DNA of 64,000 nt, from assembly GCA_963790545.1 (NCBI GenBank), contig CAWBPA010000017.1:1520274-1584273 (forward strand). Reading direction: 5' to 3'. Positions within the stretch are counted from its first letter, which is position 1. The number at the start of each line of letters is the position of its first letter. The position numbers were made by a program, and so were the translations under genes. The DNA is from DATBJG01 sp963790545. Lineage in GTDB: Bacteria; Acidobacteriota; Vicinamibacteria; Vicinamibacterales; JAMQPK01. Below are positions 34,272-42,642 of this stretch, in pieces. The notes below the pieces were generated by a model. The model was not told where the DNA came from. It saw only the letters and a program-made list of their open reading frames with translations, and did not search any database.

Positions 34272-36617
34272 ATGCTCGACCGAAGAGCACCCCACCGACC
34301 CGTGACAGTGACCAGCCTGGCACTCGTGACGCTGGGGCTCGGCCTGCTCGCCCTTGTGACGCCCCTCACCCCGGCGGAATCCCCCGCGACCCGCGTCGGA
34401 GCGTTGCTCGCCCTGGCGGCGTGCATAGAGGCGCTGCATGCGCTGCGGCGATCGACGGGGGCGGCGCGTCGACGGGCCACGATCGGTGCAGTGATCAGCA
34501 TGACGATCGCGCTCTTCCTGATCAACGCTCCCTTCGTCGCGGCCCAGGCGCTCCGCCTCCTGGTTGCCGGGTGGTTTGCGCTGGACGCGATCCGCTACGC
34601 GATCGGCATCGTCCGCCGGTCGGACCACCGAGACCGATCGCTGGCGGCGCTCGCAGCGGGCGGCAATGTGGCCGTCGTGCTGGTGCTGGTGCTCGCGCGT
34701 GACTGGGCGCTGTCGTGGGTCGTCGCAGTCACCGGCGCGTTTCGGATCTTCGGGATCGCGTGGAACATCGTCGTGGCACCGGTCTACACGACAGCCGAGG
34801 CCGAGGAGACCGTCGTCAGCGAGCTTGGGCTGTCGGACCAACCTGAGGCGACCGCGATGGCTGCGGAGGTCGAAGCGGCAGCGCGGGCACGCGCGGCAAT
34901 CGATCGCGGCTGGACCCTGGCGTTCATTGCCACGCTCTTCGCCATTCACATCGGCCGGATGAGAGTCGAGTTGACGATGCTCGGTCTTCTGTCGCCTGGG
35001 GTGGCCGTGCTCGGCGACATGGTCATCGCCGTGCTCACGACGCTCGTGGTGATCAATCCAATGTACTTGGGCTGGAGGGTACCCACACGATGGATCGAGC
35101 GCCGGTTGTGGCGCTGGTATCTTCGGCATCTTGAGGAAGCGCAGACGGGCTGGACAACACGCATGGCGGGCGCCTGGCTCCGGTGGCGGCTGAGGCTCGC
35201 GATTCGGATACGTGAAGCCCGCTACTCCATTTCTGCGGCGCTCATGCAGGGGCTTCAGACCGGCCTCCCATTTGCAGCCATCGTCGCCGCCACCGTGCCG
35301 GTGTGGGGCATGAGCTGGTACTTCGACACCGAGAACTGGGCGGCCGGGATGTGGAATTCCTGGGCGGAGTCGAGAACCGACACGTGGCGCGAAGCAATGG
35401 TGCGCGCGGTACTGGCACGCGGCGGGCCAGCGTCGCCGTCGAGCTTTGCCGTCGAACCTCAGGGTGTTCGGTCAGGCGATTTCTCGTTCGTGGTCATCGG
35501 AGACCCGGGCGAGGGCGACGCTTCGCAGCAGGTGCTCCGCGATCAGCTTCTCACGGTTGCCAACGGTGCCGATGTGCGATTTGTCATCGTGTCCTCCGAT
35601 GTGGTGTATCCGACCGGCTCGATGATCGACTACGAAGCCAAGTTCTGGCTCCCGTTCAAGGGAATCACCCGGCCTGTGTACGCCATCCCCGGCAACCACG
35701 ATTGGTACGACGCGCTCGAGGCGTTCGCCGCGACATTCTTTCAGGCCGACGCCGCGCGCGCGAGCATTCGCGCGAGGGCCGAAGCCGACTTGCGGGTGAC
35801 CAGCACGACCGACGACCGGATCGATGATCTCATCCGGGAAGCTGAACGCTTGCGCCTCGCATACGGTGTCCCCACAGGATTTCAACGCGCACCGTTCTTC
35901 GAGCTCCAGACCGATCGGTTCGCGCTGCTCGCGATCGATACGGGGATCCTCAGGACAGTCGACGCGGCGCAAGCCGCCTGGCTCGAGGCTGCGCTGAACC
36001 GCGCGACCGGCAAGCTGACGATGGCTATCCTGGGTCATCCGTTTTTCGCGGGCGGCCACGACCTGACGCTGGCCGACGAGGAGTTCACGCGCCTCAAACA
36101 GCTCTTGCTCCGTCGCGGCGTCACGATCTTCATGGCGGGCGACACGCACGATCTCGAGTACTACACTGAACCGGGCTCCGCGGCGTCGTCTGCCGCGCAC
36201 TACTTCGTCAACGGTGGGGGCGGCGCCTATCTGAGCTTTGGGACCTCGCTCGCCTGGCCCGCGCGCACGCCCACGGCGGACTGGGCGTACTATCCCAACC
36301 TTGACGCGGTGACGGAGAAGATCGAAGCAAGAACGCCTTGGTGGAAACGACCGGCGTGGTGGTGGACCCGGCAGTTCGGCGCCTGGCCGTTCACGGCCGA
36401 ATGGCTCTCCGCCGCGTTCGACTACAACGTCGCCCCCTTCTTCCAGAGCTTCGTCGAAGTACGAGTCGAGCGATCCGCGAACCGTGTGCGCCTGATTCCG
36501 TACGGCGTCCATGGGCGCCTCACCTGGAGCGAGGTCGCCGCCTCGGATGGCCTGCGGGCGGCCGGCGCCGCAGATCGTGCCCTGGTCGAATGGGTCGTGC
36601 CTATGACGTCGCAATGA
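34272..36617 (+). CDS. Membrane-anchored metallophosphoesterase with HdeD-like N terminus
   Basis: A 781-residue protein. Residues 1-160 hold about six membrane segments resembling HdeD/DUF308-type helices; a linker and a second membrane pair follow near 215-265 and 330-350. The phosphoesterase domain (about 400-690) keeps the metallophosphoesterase motifs: VVIGDPGEGD, IVSSDVVYP, PGNHDWYD, LGHPFFAGGHD and AGDTHDLEYY. The second block reads SSDVV instead of the usual GDxxx, a possible change in one metal ligand. The substrate may be a phosphodiester, lipid or nucleotide. The domain fusion is unusual. Confidence 0.75.
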   Translation: MLDRRAPHRPVTVTSLALVTLGLGLLALVTPLTPAESPATRVGALLALAACIEALHALRRSTGAARRRATIGAVISMTIALFLINAPFVAAQALRLLVAGWFALDAIRYAIGIVRRSDHRDRSLAALAAGGNVAVVLVLVLARDWALSWVVAVTGAFRIFGIAWNIVVAPVYTTAEAEETVVSELGLSDQPEATAMAAEVEAAARARAAIDRGWTLAFIATLFAIHIGRMRVELTMLGLLSPGVAVLGDMVIAVLTTLVVINPMYLGWRVPTRWIERRLWRWYLRHLEEAQTGWTTRMAGAWLRWRLRLAIRIREARYSISAALMQGLQTGLPFAAIVAATVPVWGMSWYFDTENWAAGMWNSWAESRTDTWREAMVRAVLARGGPASPSSFAVEPQGVRSGDFSFVVIGDPGEGDASQQVLRDQLLTVANGADVRFVIVSSDVVYPTGSMIDYEAKFWLPFKGITRPVYAIPGNHDWYDALEAFAATFFQADAARASIRARAEADLRVTSTTDDRIDDLIREAERLRLAYGVPTGFQRAPFFELQTDRFALLAIDTGILRTVDAAQAAWLEAALNRATGKLTMAILGHPFFAGGHDLTLADEEFTRLKQLLLRRGVTIFMAGDTHDLEYYTEPGSAASSAAHYFVNGGGGAYLSFGTSLAWPARTPTADWAYYPNLDAVTEKIEARTPWWKRPAWWWTRQFGAWPFTAEWLSAAFDYNVAPFFQSFVEVRVERSANRVRLIPYGVHGRLTWSEVAASDGLRAAGAADRALVEWVVPMTSQ

Positions 36618-36629
36618 GGATTGAGAACA

Positions 36630-36735
36630 GTACCGTGGGGCGGGCCTTGCAGGCCCGCCTGCGAGCGGCGGACCCAAAGGGTCCGCCCTACGTCACTGCC
36701 GCCTACCCGAAGGGTCCGCAGTTTGTACTGCCGCC
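36630..36735. repeat. Inverted repeats downstream of metallophosphoesterase
   Basis: The hairpin GGGCGGGCC-TTGCA-GGCCCGCC is followed by GCGGACCCAAAGGGTCCGC and CCGAAGGGTCCGC with GGCGG arms, all between convergent genes. The sequence resembles the longer block at 39181-39312, which also has GGGCGGGCCTTG. No gene is seen. Confidence 0.65.
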
Positions 36736-37401
36736 CTACTTCGGAATGACGAGCACGACGTCGAGGGGATCGCTGCCCGCGTTGCCGAACGCGTGAAGGG
36801 TGTTCGCCGGCACCAAATCGATGTCGCCGCGTGTGACGCGATAAGAACCCCACGTCCCGAAGGTCGGCCACGCGTAGCCTCCACCAAGGTAGATCGCGAC
36901 CGTGTCCTTCGGATGGAAATGCAGGGGGCCACTGTACGCGTTCGATCTGTACCTCGTCTTCAACACCGTGACGCGAGGGTTATCGATGAGAATGCGGACG
37001 TCTGCGGGATCGACGAGAGGAAGGGCCTCTGGCGGCGTGACCCGGGCGCCACTCACCGGCACATCCTTCAGCCCGATGGAGATCGCTTCGAACCGCCGGT
37101 TGCCCCGGTTTTCGAGCGGGCCTGTTCCGCGTTGCTGGAAGGCGGCTTCGGCGGGCGGCATGCGCCCTTCCAGGTCTGCGGTGAGAAAGATGAGCACGCT
37201 GTCATCGCTCTCGGCCGCAGTCATCTGAGAACCCGGGGCAATGGCAAGTCTTCGGACGCGGAAGAGGTCATTCTCCCACTCCTGCGGAAACCGGTTCGCG
37301 ATGGACCGTTCCACGTACTGCGCGGCGACAGGTCTCTCGAGCATCCCGACGGCGCCGACACCGAGTAGCGAGGTCAACGCGACAAGGGTCGCCAGTCTCA
37401 T
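36736..37401 (-). CDS. Exported cupin-like protein
   Basis: A 221-residue protein with a signal peptide (ATLVALTSLLGVGAVGML). Two cupin-like halves are seen; the second has LHFHPKDTVAIYLGGGYAW and LVPANTLHAFGNAGSDP, providing metal-type histidines (HFH and H). It is the last gene of the cytochrome operon, 18 bp behind the six-heme cytochrome. Possible roles are metal or small-molecule binding in the periplasm, or a stress function; none is proven. Confidence 0.75.
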   Translation of the reverse strand: MRLATLVALTSLLGVGAVGMLERPVAAQYVERSIANRFPQEWENDLFRVRRLAIAPGSQMTAAESDDSVLIFLTADLEGRMPPAEAAFQQRGTGPLENRGNRRFEAISIGLKDVPVSGARVTPPEALPLVDPADVRILIDNPRVTVLKTRYRSNAYSGPLHFHPKDTVAIYLGGGYAWPTFGTWGSYRVTRGDIDLVPANTLHAFGNAGSDPLDVVLVIPK

Positions 37402-37419
37402 GATTCCCTCCTGATTTTA

Positions 37420-38790
37420 TTAACGGTTGGGCGTTTCCAGTTGCTTATGACAATACTCGCAATCGCCGTTGATGAGCGTCCCATCTTTTGCGGCATGGCC
37501 GCCATCGTGGCACCGGAAGCAGCCTGAAGAATTGATGTGACCGATGTTGTCCGGGTACACGCCCCAGGTGACCTTCATAACCGGAAACACGTTGCGGCGG
37601 TACAACGTGCGTAGTGTCTCAATCGCCTGGTCGAGATCGCGCAAGTTGATCGCGTCTCCTCGTGGCGCGTAGAACGTCTTCAATCCGTCCTCTACCTTCT
37701 GAAGGCCCTCGCTCTGCGCCGGATACTCGGCTTTCAAGAGCCGGACGCCTTCCCGTCTGATGAACGGCAGCGTGCGACTGATCCTGCCGGCGGCGATGGC
37801 CTCGTCCACAGCCCGCTCTACCGTGGGTGAAATCCGGTGCGCGACGACGTTGTGGCAGTCTATGCAGTCCATCGTGCGACGCTCACCCTGAGCGATCTGC
37901 TCGGGGGTCGTACCTTCGGACATATATTCCCGCACCTGACCCTGCGCATCGGTCACCTTGACATAGGGAATGGTCTGCCGGTCCCTGTCGGTCGCAACGT
38001 AGGTGATGTTGACCCGCGGGTCCGCGTGCCAGTGAATCGCGCGGCCGGAATCCGTTGGCTGTCCAGGTCCGCCAACGAGCATTTGCAGCACCGTTAGCGT
38101 CTCGGTGTTCGACTCGTCATCTGCGAACTCGCGAATGACCTTGAGGCGATCGCCCGATCCGCGTTCCGGCCAGTGACAGTTTCCGCAGATCTCGAGTGCT
38201 GGCCGCATGTCGGCCACACCCGGGATCGGCCTGGGAATCTGGTTCGTCATCACGTGGTACAGCTGCCGGACGCCGACCAGCTTGTAGTGCACGAACGCCC
38301 GGGCGCCCTCGCCGATGTGGCACTGGGTGCAATTGACGCGCGAGTGCGATGCGTCCTGCCAGGCTGCGTATTGCGGACGCATCGGCGTGTGGCACACCAG
38401 TCCGCAGAACGACGGCGATTCCATCCAGTGCAGCGTTCCGTAGCCAGCGATCAGCAAGATGGTCAGATTGACGGCGGTCAGAGCCGCGATCATCAGCGCC
38501 GCACGACGGACTGATGCCTTGCGGAAGTCCAGCACTCCCCACTCGGCCGCCGCACTCGGGTCGTGTTGCAGCTTTCGCCGCTGCAGCCACATCCCCGCCG
38601 GGATGAGCAACAACCCGAGGATGAAGATGACAGGTAGGCCGACGAAAATGACGAGGCCGGCGTACGGGTTGTTGAGCAACCCGAGCAGCACGGCAATCAC
38701 CAGCGCGATGAACACCACAGCCGTCACTGTGGTGAGCACCGCGCCAACGATCGCGAGCGGATGACGAGCGAGCGCCGCGCGGCTCGGCAC
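37420..38790 (-). CDS. Six-heme NapC/NirT-type membrane cytochrome c
   Basis: Likely quinol dehydrogenase that passes electrons between the membrane quinone pool and periplasmic cytochromes. The 456-residue protein has three membrane segments (about 12-38, 44-66, 97-117). Heme sites begin at residues 129 (CGLVCH, an unusual CX3CH), 154 (CTQCH), 202 (CGNCH), 309 (CIDCH), 424 (CFRCH) and 444 (CEYCH). SPSFCGLVCHTPMRPQYAAW is the NapC-type first-heme context. It lies 10 bp behind the small cytochrome and upstream of the cupin in one operon. Confidence 0.85.
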   Translation of the reverse strand: MPSRAALARHPLAIVGAVLTTVTAVVFIALVIAVLLGLLNNPYAGLVIFVGLPVIFILGLLLIPAGMWLQRRKLQHDPSAAAEWGVLDFRKASVRRAALMIAALTAVNLTILLIAGYGTLHWMESPSFCGLVCHTPMRPQYAAWQDASHSRVNCTQCHIGEGARAFVHYKLVGVRQLYHVMTNQIPRPIPGVADMRPALEICGNCHWPERGSGDRLKVIREFADDESNTETLTVLQMLVGGPGQPTDSGRAIHWHADPRVNITYVATDRDRQTIPYVKVTDAQGQVREYMSEGTTPEQIAQGERRTMDCIDCHNVVAHRISPTVERAVDEAIAAGRISRTLPFIRREGVRLLKAEYPAQSEGLQKVEDGLKTFYAPRGDAINLRDLDQAIETLRTLYRRNVFPVMKVTWGVYPDNIGHINSSGCFRCHDGGHAAKDGTLINGDCEYCHKQLETPNR

Positions 38791-38800
38791 GTGGTCCCCG

Positions 38801-39142
38801 CTACTTCAGACTCTGCATGTAGGCGACCAGCGCGTCGAGATCCGGCGCGGGCAGGCTGCTGTACTTTGCAGGCATCACGGGCTTCTTCGTGGACTTGGTC
38901 TTGGCCGCCATCTCGACCGGGTTGACAATCCAGCCTCGAATCTCTGCCGCCGAGAGCTTTGCGCCCACCCCGTCGAGCGGGTTCGTCTTGCTGCCCTTAC
39001 CCGCAATGGCATGGCAGATCGAACACTTCTGCGCCGCGTACACCTCTTCCCCCTTCTTCACGTCCTGAGCGCGCGCGATTCCAATCGGATAGAGGAAAGC
39101 GAACACCAGCAGCCAACCCTTCGTCACAAGCATCCTGCGCAT
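38801..39142 (-). CDS. Small monoheme cytochrome c
   Basis: A 113-residue exported cytochrome. A signal peptide (GWLLVFAFLYPIGIARAQ) precedes CSICHAIAGKGS at about residue 40 and the distal methionine in KKPVMPAKYSSLPAPDLDALVAYM. It is a likely periplasmic shuttle between the six-heme membrane protein and the MtrA-type decaheme. Start 39142 is chosen because GGAGG lies just upstream; the ATG at 39157 would leave no such spacing. Confidence 0.9.
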   Translation of the reverse strand: MRRMLVTKGWLLVFAFLYPIGIARAQDVKKGEEVYAAQKCSICHAIAGKGSKTNPLDGVGAKLSAAEIRGWIVNPVEMAAKTKSTKKPVMPAKYSSLPAPDLDALVAYMQSLK

Positions 39143-39180
39143 GAGGATCCTCCACATGACCGAACCGTTCAGATCTTTAG

Positions 39181-39312
39181 AGTGCGTTGGGTCGTAGGGC
39201 GGGCCTTGCTCTATAGGCCCGCCTGGAGCCGGGTCCAAAGATCAGGACCCGGCCTACGTACTGCAATTTCGCAACGCACCTACGTACGTAGCGCAGGTCT
39301 TTAGACCTGCCA
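39181..39312. repeat. Composite repeat block inside the cytochrome operon
   Basis: Two sub-blocks are seen: a GC-rich hairpin GGGCGGGCCTTG..AGGCCCGCC and GGGTCCAAAGATCAGGACCC, then CGTACGTAGCGCAGGTCT-TTAG-ACCTGCC at 39286-39311, a REP-like unit with the GCAATTTCGCAACGC arm upstream. The block separates mtrB from the small cytochrome and could lower downstream expression by hairpin formation. Confidence 0.7.
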
Positions 39313-39318
39313 CCACGC

Positions 39319-41564
39319 CTACCAGAAGTAACGAAGACCAAAGACCACCGAGTGGGCGGTATAGGGCCGATACACATAACCGAGGACGAGCGAGCTCGGC
39401 TGCACGATGCTATTGACCACCGATTGGTCGAAGGCAAAATCGTAGACGTCGAACGGCTCGTACAAGTACGAGAGCGTCGCGACCAGGCGGTTCGACAACC
39501 GATGTCGCACATCGAGCTTCAGCTCCTGCAGCTTGTTGAAGACCTGTGGAAGCTGGGACGGCGGGGGCAGCGGCCCACCCGGAACGACCGCGTACAGGTA
39601 GTCCCCGCGCGAGTGCGCGTAGTCGTACGAGAACCGCACCTCGGTATTTGGACCAATGCGAGGCGGCGTCAGATAAATCGAGAAGTAATGGACGCGCTCC
39701 TTGGAGTCGGCCGTCCAGTCGCGATTCGGGTCGGTCACCTGGTCTGGCACCTGTCCCGGGCTGGCGGACCTGGACCGCTGCAGCCCCGTGTACCGCTCGT
39801 AGTCGTAGCTCCCCCCTGCGCCAAGGCCATTCGGCTGCTGAAAGTCCGCTCCCAGCGTGAAGACGCGGAACGACGACTCCTGCAGACCGAAGTAGCTGTC
39901 GTCGTAGTCGTCTCTGCCGAACCCGAGCGACGTGCTGACGATCCAGGCCTCGTTCGGCGTCACGTCGACCTGGCCCGTGAAGCGATTGCGCGTTCGGTTC
40001 GCGATGTCGTAATGGCGGAGCGCAGGCTGCTCCCCAATCTCCACCAGCAGCTCTTCATCGAGGCCGGAACCCGTCCGACCGGCAAGCTCGTAATTCGCGC
40101 GGAACGTGAGCCACTGCGATCCGATGGCGTCGGCCTTCAGCGTCAACACGTTCTCGCCAGTCGATTCGAAGATCCGGAAATCGTACCCACCGCTGTTGTG
40201 CGTGTAGCCGGCGGTGAAGGCGAACGGCGGGAGCCCCGTCCAGGTCGCGTCCGCGTCGAACGTCGTGCGGCTGTGCGCATACAGCTCCGGCCCACCCGTT
40301 GAGGATTCCTTCACCGAGGTGTCGTAGTTGATGAACTGCGGGATGGGCGTCTGCGGCGTCTCATTGTTGTAGTCGTAGCGGCGGAGCCGTGCGCTGAGCC
40401 GCCAGTCGGTCACGGGCCGCGAGACCAGGTTGATGTTCGTCGAGAACACGTGGGCTTCGGCCTGCGCCGTGCTCCGGGGCGGTGTCAATGCTGGAAGCGT
40501 CGGGTTGAGGGTGAACGGCTGCAACGGCTCGTCGTTGTTCCAGAAGCCGTATGAGATGAATCCGGTCACCTGCGTACGTCGCTGGAACTTCGCGGACGCC
40601 GCCGCGCTGATCGTCTGCGCCGAGTTGGACGGCCAGAGCGCCATACGCCCACGACCCGGCGCGCTCGTCGAGTCGTCGAGGCGCAGCGGGCTGTCCCAGA
40701 TGAGCGTGTCATCGAGGTTGTTGAACCATGAGCCATCGTACGCCACGCGAACCATGCCCCGGTTGTTCATCCACTCCGCGCCAACGCTGAAGTCGTTCGT
40801 GCGCGAGTCGTAGGGCAGCGCGACTTCCACATCGTTGCTGAAGCCAAAGCTGGCGCCCCACGGCAGCTCGCCCGTATGCCTGGTCGTCGTGAACGCTGCG
40901 TTGATGTCGATCTCCCGGGTCGGCGTCGCGGTCGCGGTGACATTGCCGATGTCTCGACGCTCATGCAGATCGAACTGGGTCGCAATGGGCACATACGCGT
41001 TGAGGTTGGCCTGTCCGTTCTGGATCGCTCGTTGCACGCTGTCGTCGAGGGCCAGTGGGCTGTCACCGGGCGCGGGAACGTACGGCGTTTGGGTGTCGAT
41101 GCTGTAGAACTGCGGAATCTCGTCCCAGAGTCCCGAAATGACAAACCTGCCAGTCCGCTCATAGGTGCCGAAAAACCGCTGATCGCGCCAGCCGACGTTG
41201 TCGGCGCCCACCCGGAACAGCGAGTTGGCTCGTTCACCCGCGTAGCGCACGTCGGTGAAGAGGAAGCCGTCTCGAATGTCTTCGTACCGCTGAAACCGCG
41301 CCGGGTCACCTGAGACGCTGCTCAACCGGCCCGAGATCTGAGCCTGCCTCCACGTCGGGGCAAACAAGCTCCGCGTCGAATCCAACGGGGGTAGCCGGCG
41401 CCGTCTGTGCGGGAGGTTGCGCGGGCACCGCGGGCGTCTGAGGGGGTTGCTGTTCGAGCGTGAGCGAAGGGGATGGGTGCGGACGTCGACGTCTGGTTCT
41501 GGGCCAGCATCACGCCACCCCCCACGCCAAGCCATCCGACGAGCGTCAAGATCGGAACACGCAT
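39319..41564 (-). CDS. mtrB: MtrB/PioB-type outer-membrane beta-barrel (frame broken near its start)
   Basis: Predicted porin that sheathes a decaheme cytochrome to carry electrons through the outer membrane. The mature protein is about 740 residues: signal peptide (MRVPILTLVGWLGVGGGVML), a PAQPPA-rich linker, then a run of amphipathic strands from LFAPTWRQAQISGRLSSVSG to the closing HSVVFGLRYFW. YERTGRFVISGLWDEIPQ and PLALDDSVQRAIQ are typical of the MtrB/PioB family. The coding frame changes twice (about 41460 and 41395, the latter at a CCCCC run) between signal and barrel; joining gives a continuous protein. The decaheme gene is 13 bp upstream. Confidence 0.8.
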
Positions 41565-41577
41565 GTCTGTTCGAAAA

Positions 41578-42519
41578 CTACCGCATAAAGAATTGACCCG
41601 ACGGATGGTTCGATCCGTGGATGTTCGAGTGGCAGTTCACGCACGATCGGCCGAACATCCGGTTGCTCTTGTTCACCGTGATGGCGTTGTTGTCGTAGAT
41701 CGATGCCGGATGCCGCGTCGCGACATGGCAGCGCTGGCACAACATCGGCATCCGGACGGCCAGCATGCGATCGTTCGAAGATCCGTGCGGGTCGTGGCAC
41801 GTCGTGCAGTTTTCGCGTACAGGCGCGTGTTCCCACAGCACAGGTCCTCGCATCTCCGTATGGCAGCTGGTACAGAGCTCCCCCACCGAGCTGCCCACCT
41901 TCAACGCCTTGACGTTGCTGATGGACCCGTGCGGATTGTGGCACGTGGAGCATGCCAGCTTGCCTTCGCGGACCGGCATGTGCGCCACGGCCCGCTCGGT
42001 CTTGACCGCCTGCGGGCGATGACACGTGGCACACAGTTCAGTTTCAGTGGCCTTCACGAGCTGGTGCTCGAACGAGGTCGGCTTATGGACGCTGTGGCAG
42101 GTCGCACACGACAGGTTCCGCGCCTCGTGCGTGCTGCCGTCCCAGGCTGCATGCTGTCCGCGGTTGTGGCACGTCAGGCACGACTGGCTCACATCCGCAG
42201 GCTTCATCTGCCCGAACTTCAGAATGTTGCCCTTTGCGTCGTCATCGATGTGTTTTTGCCCGGGGCCGTGGCAACTCTCGCACCCGTTGGCCGCCGCGGG
42301 CGACCGCGGGTTCGTGGCGCGGCCATGTGGCGTGCCCTTGAGAGTGCCCTCCTGGTCGGTGTGGCAGAGCACGCAAGTGTCGCTGCCGACATAGCCCGGC
42401 GGGGGCGACGACGGTTGTGCGGTGGGTGCTTGTGTTGGAGCAGGGGTCACGGAGGACTGCGCGGCCGCAGCAACGACTGCTGCCCACAAGCAGGCAACGA
42501 CACAGAAATACCGCGACAT
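41578..42519 (-). CDS. mtrA: MtrA/DmsE-type decaheme c-type cytochrome
   Basis: Periplasmic electron conduit inserted in the MtrB-type porin. The 313-residue protein has a signal peptide, a proline-rich spacer (residues 22-41) and ten CxxCH heme sites whose first cysteines are at residues 49, 80, 114, 138, 163, 190, 216, 238, 261 and 293. Ten sites in about 310 residues matches the DmsE/MtrA family. It heads the operon mtrA-mtrB-cytochrome c-NapC-like-cupin. Electrons could go outward to oxidised minerals or electrodes, or inward from Fe(II); the operon alone does not decide. Confidence 0.93.
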   Translation of the reverse strand: MSRYFCVVACLWAAVVAAAAQSSVTPAPTQAPTAQPSSPPPGYVGSDTCVLCHTDQEGTLKGTPHGRATNPRSPAAANGCESCHGPGQKHIDDDAKGNILKFGQMKPADVSQSCLTCHNRGQHAAWDGSTHEARNLSCATCHSVHKPTSFEHQLVKATETELCATCHRPQAVKTERAVAHMPVREGKLACSTCHNPHGSISNVKALKVGSSVGELCTSCHTEMRGPVLWEHAPVRENCTTCHDPHGSSNDRMLAVRMPMLCQRCHVATRHPASIYDNNAITVNKSNRMFGRSCVNCHSNIHGSNHPSGQFFMR

Positions 42520-42642
42520 GGTTACCTCAAGCGGCCACCGGAGGGCCCGAGATACATCGCCTCGCGGGCGAGCTTAGCGAACGAGAGTATGCGAGCCTAT
42601 TGCCCCCAAAATCAATCGCATTTTGCGCAGTTTCATCACGAC

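Noticed and set aside
39352..40302. Rightward open frame of 316 codons
   Set aside because: Antisense to the MtrB-type barrel; composition of a shadow frame.
39319..41564. MtrB-type gene as a true pseudogene
   Set aside because: The roughly 690-codon barrel is intact and ends in a proper terminal aromatic residue; only the signal/linker part changes frame, once at a C run, which fits sequence error better.
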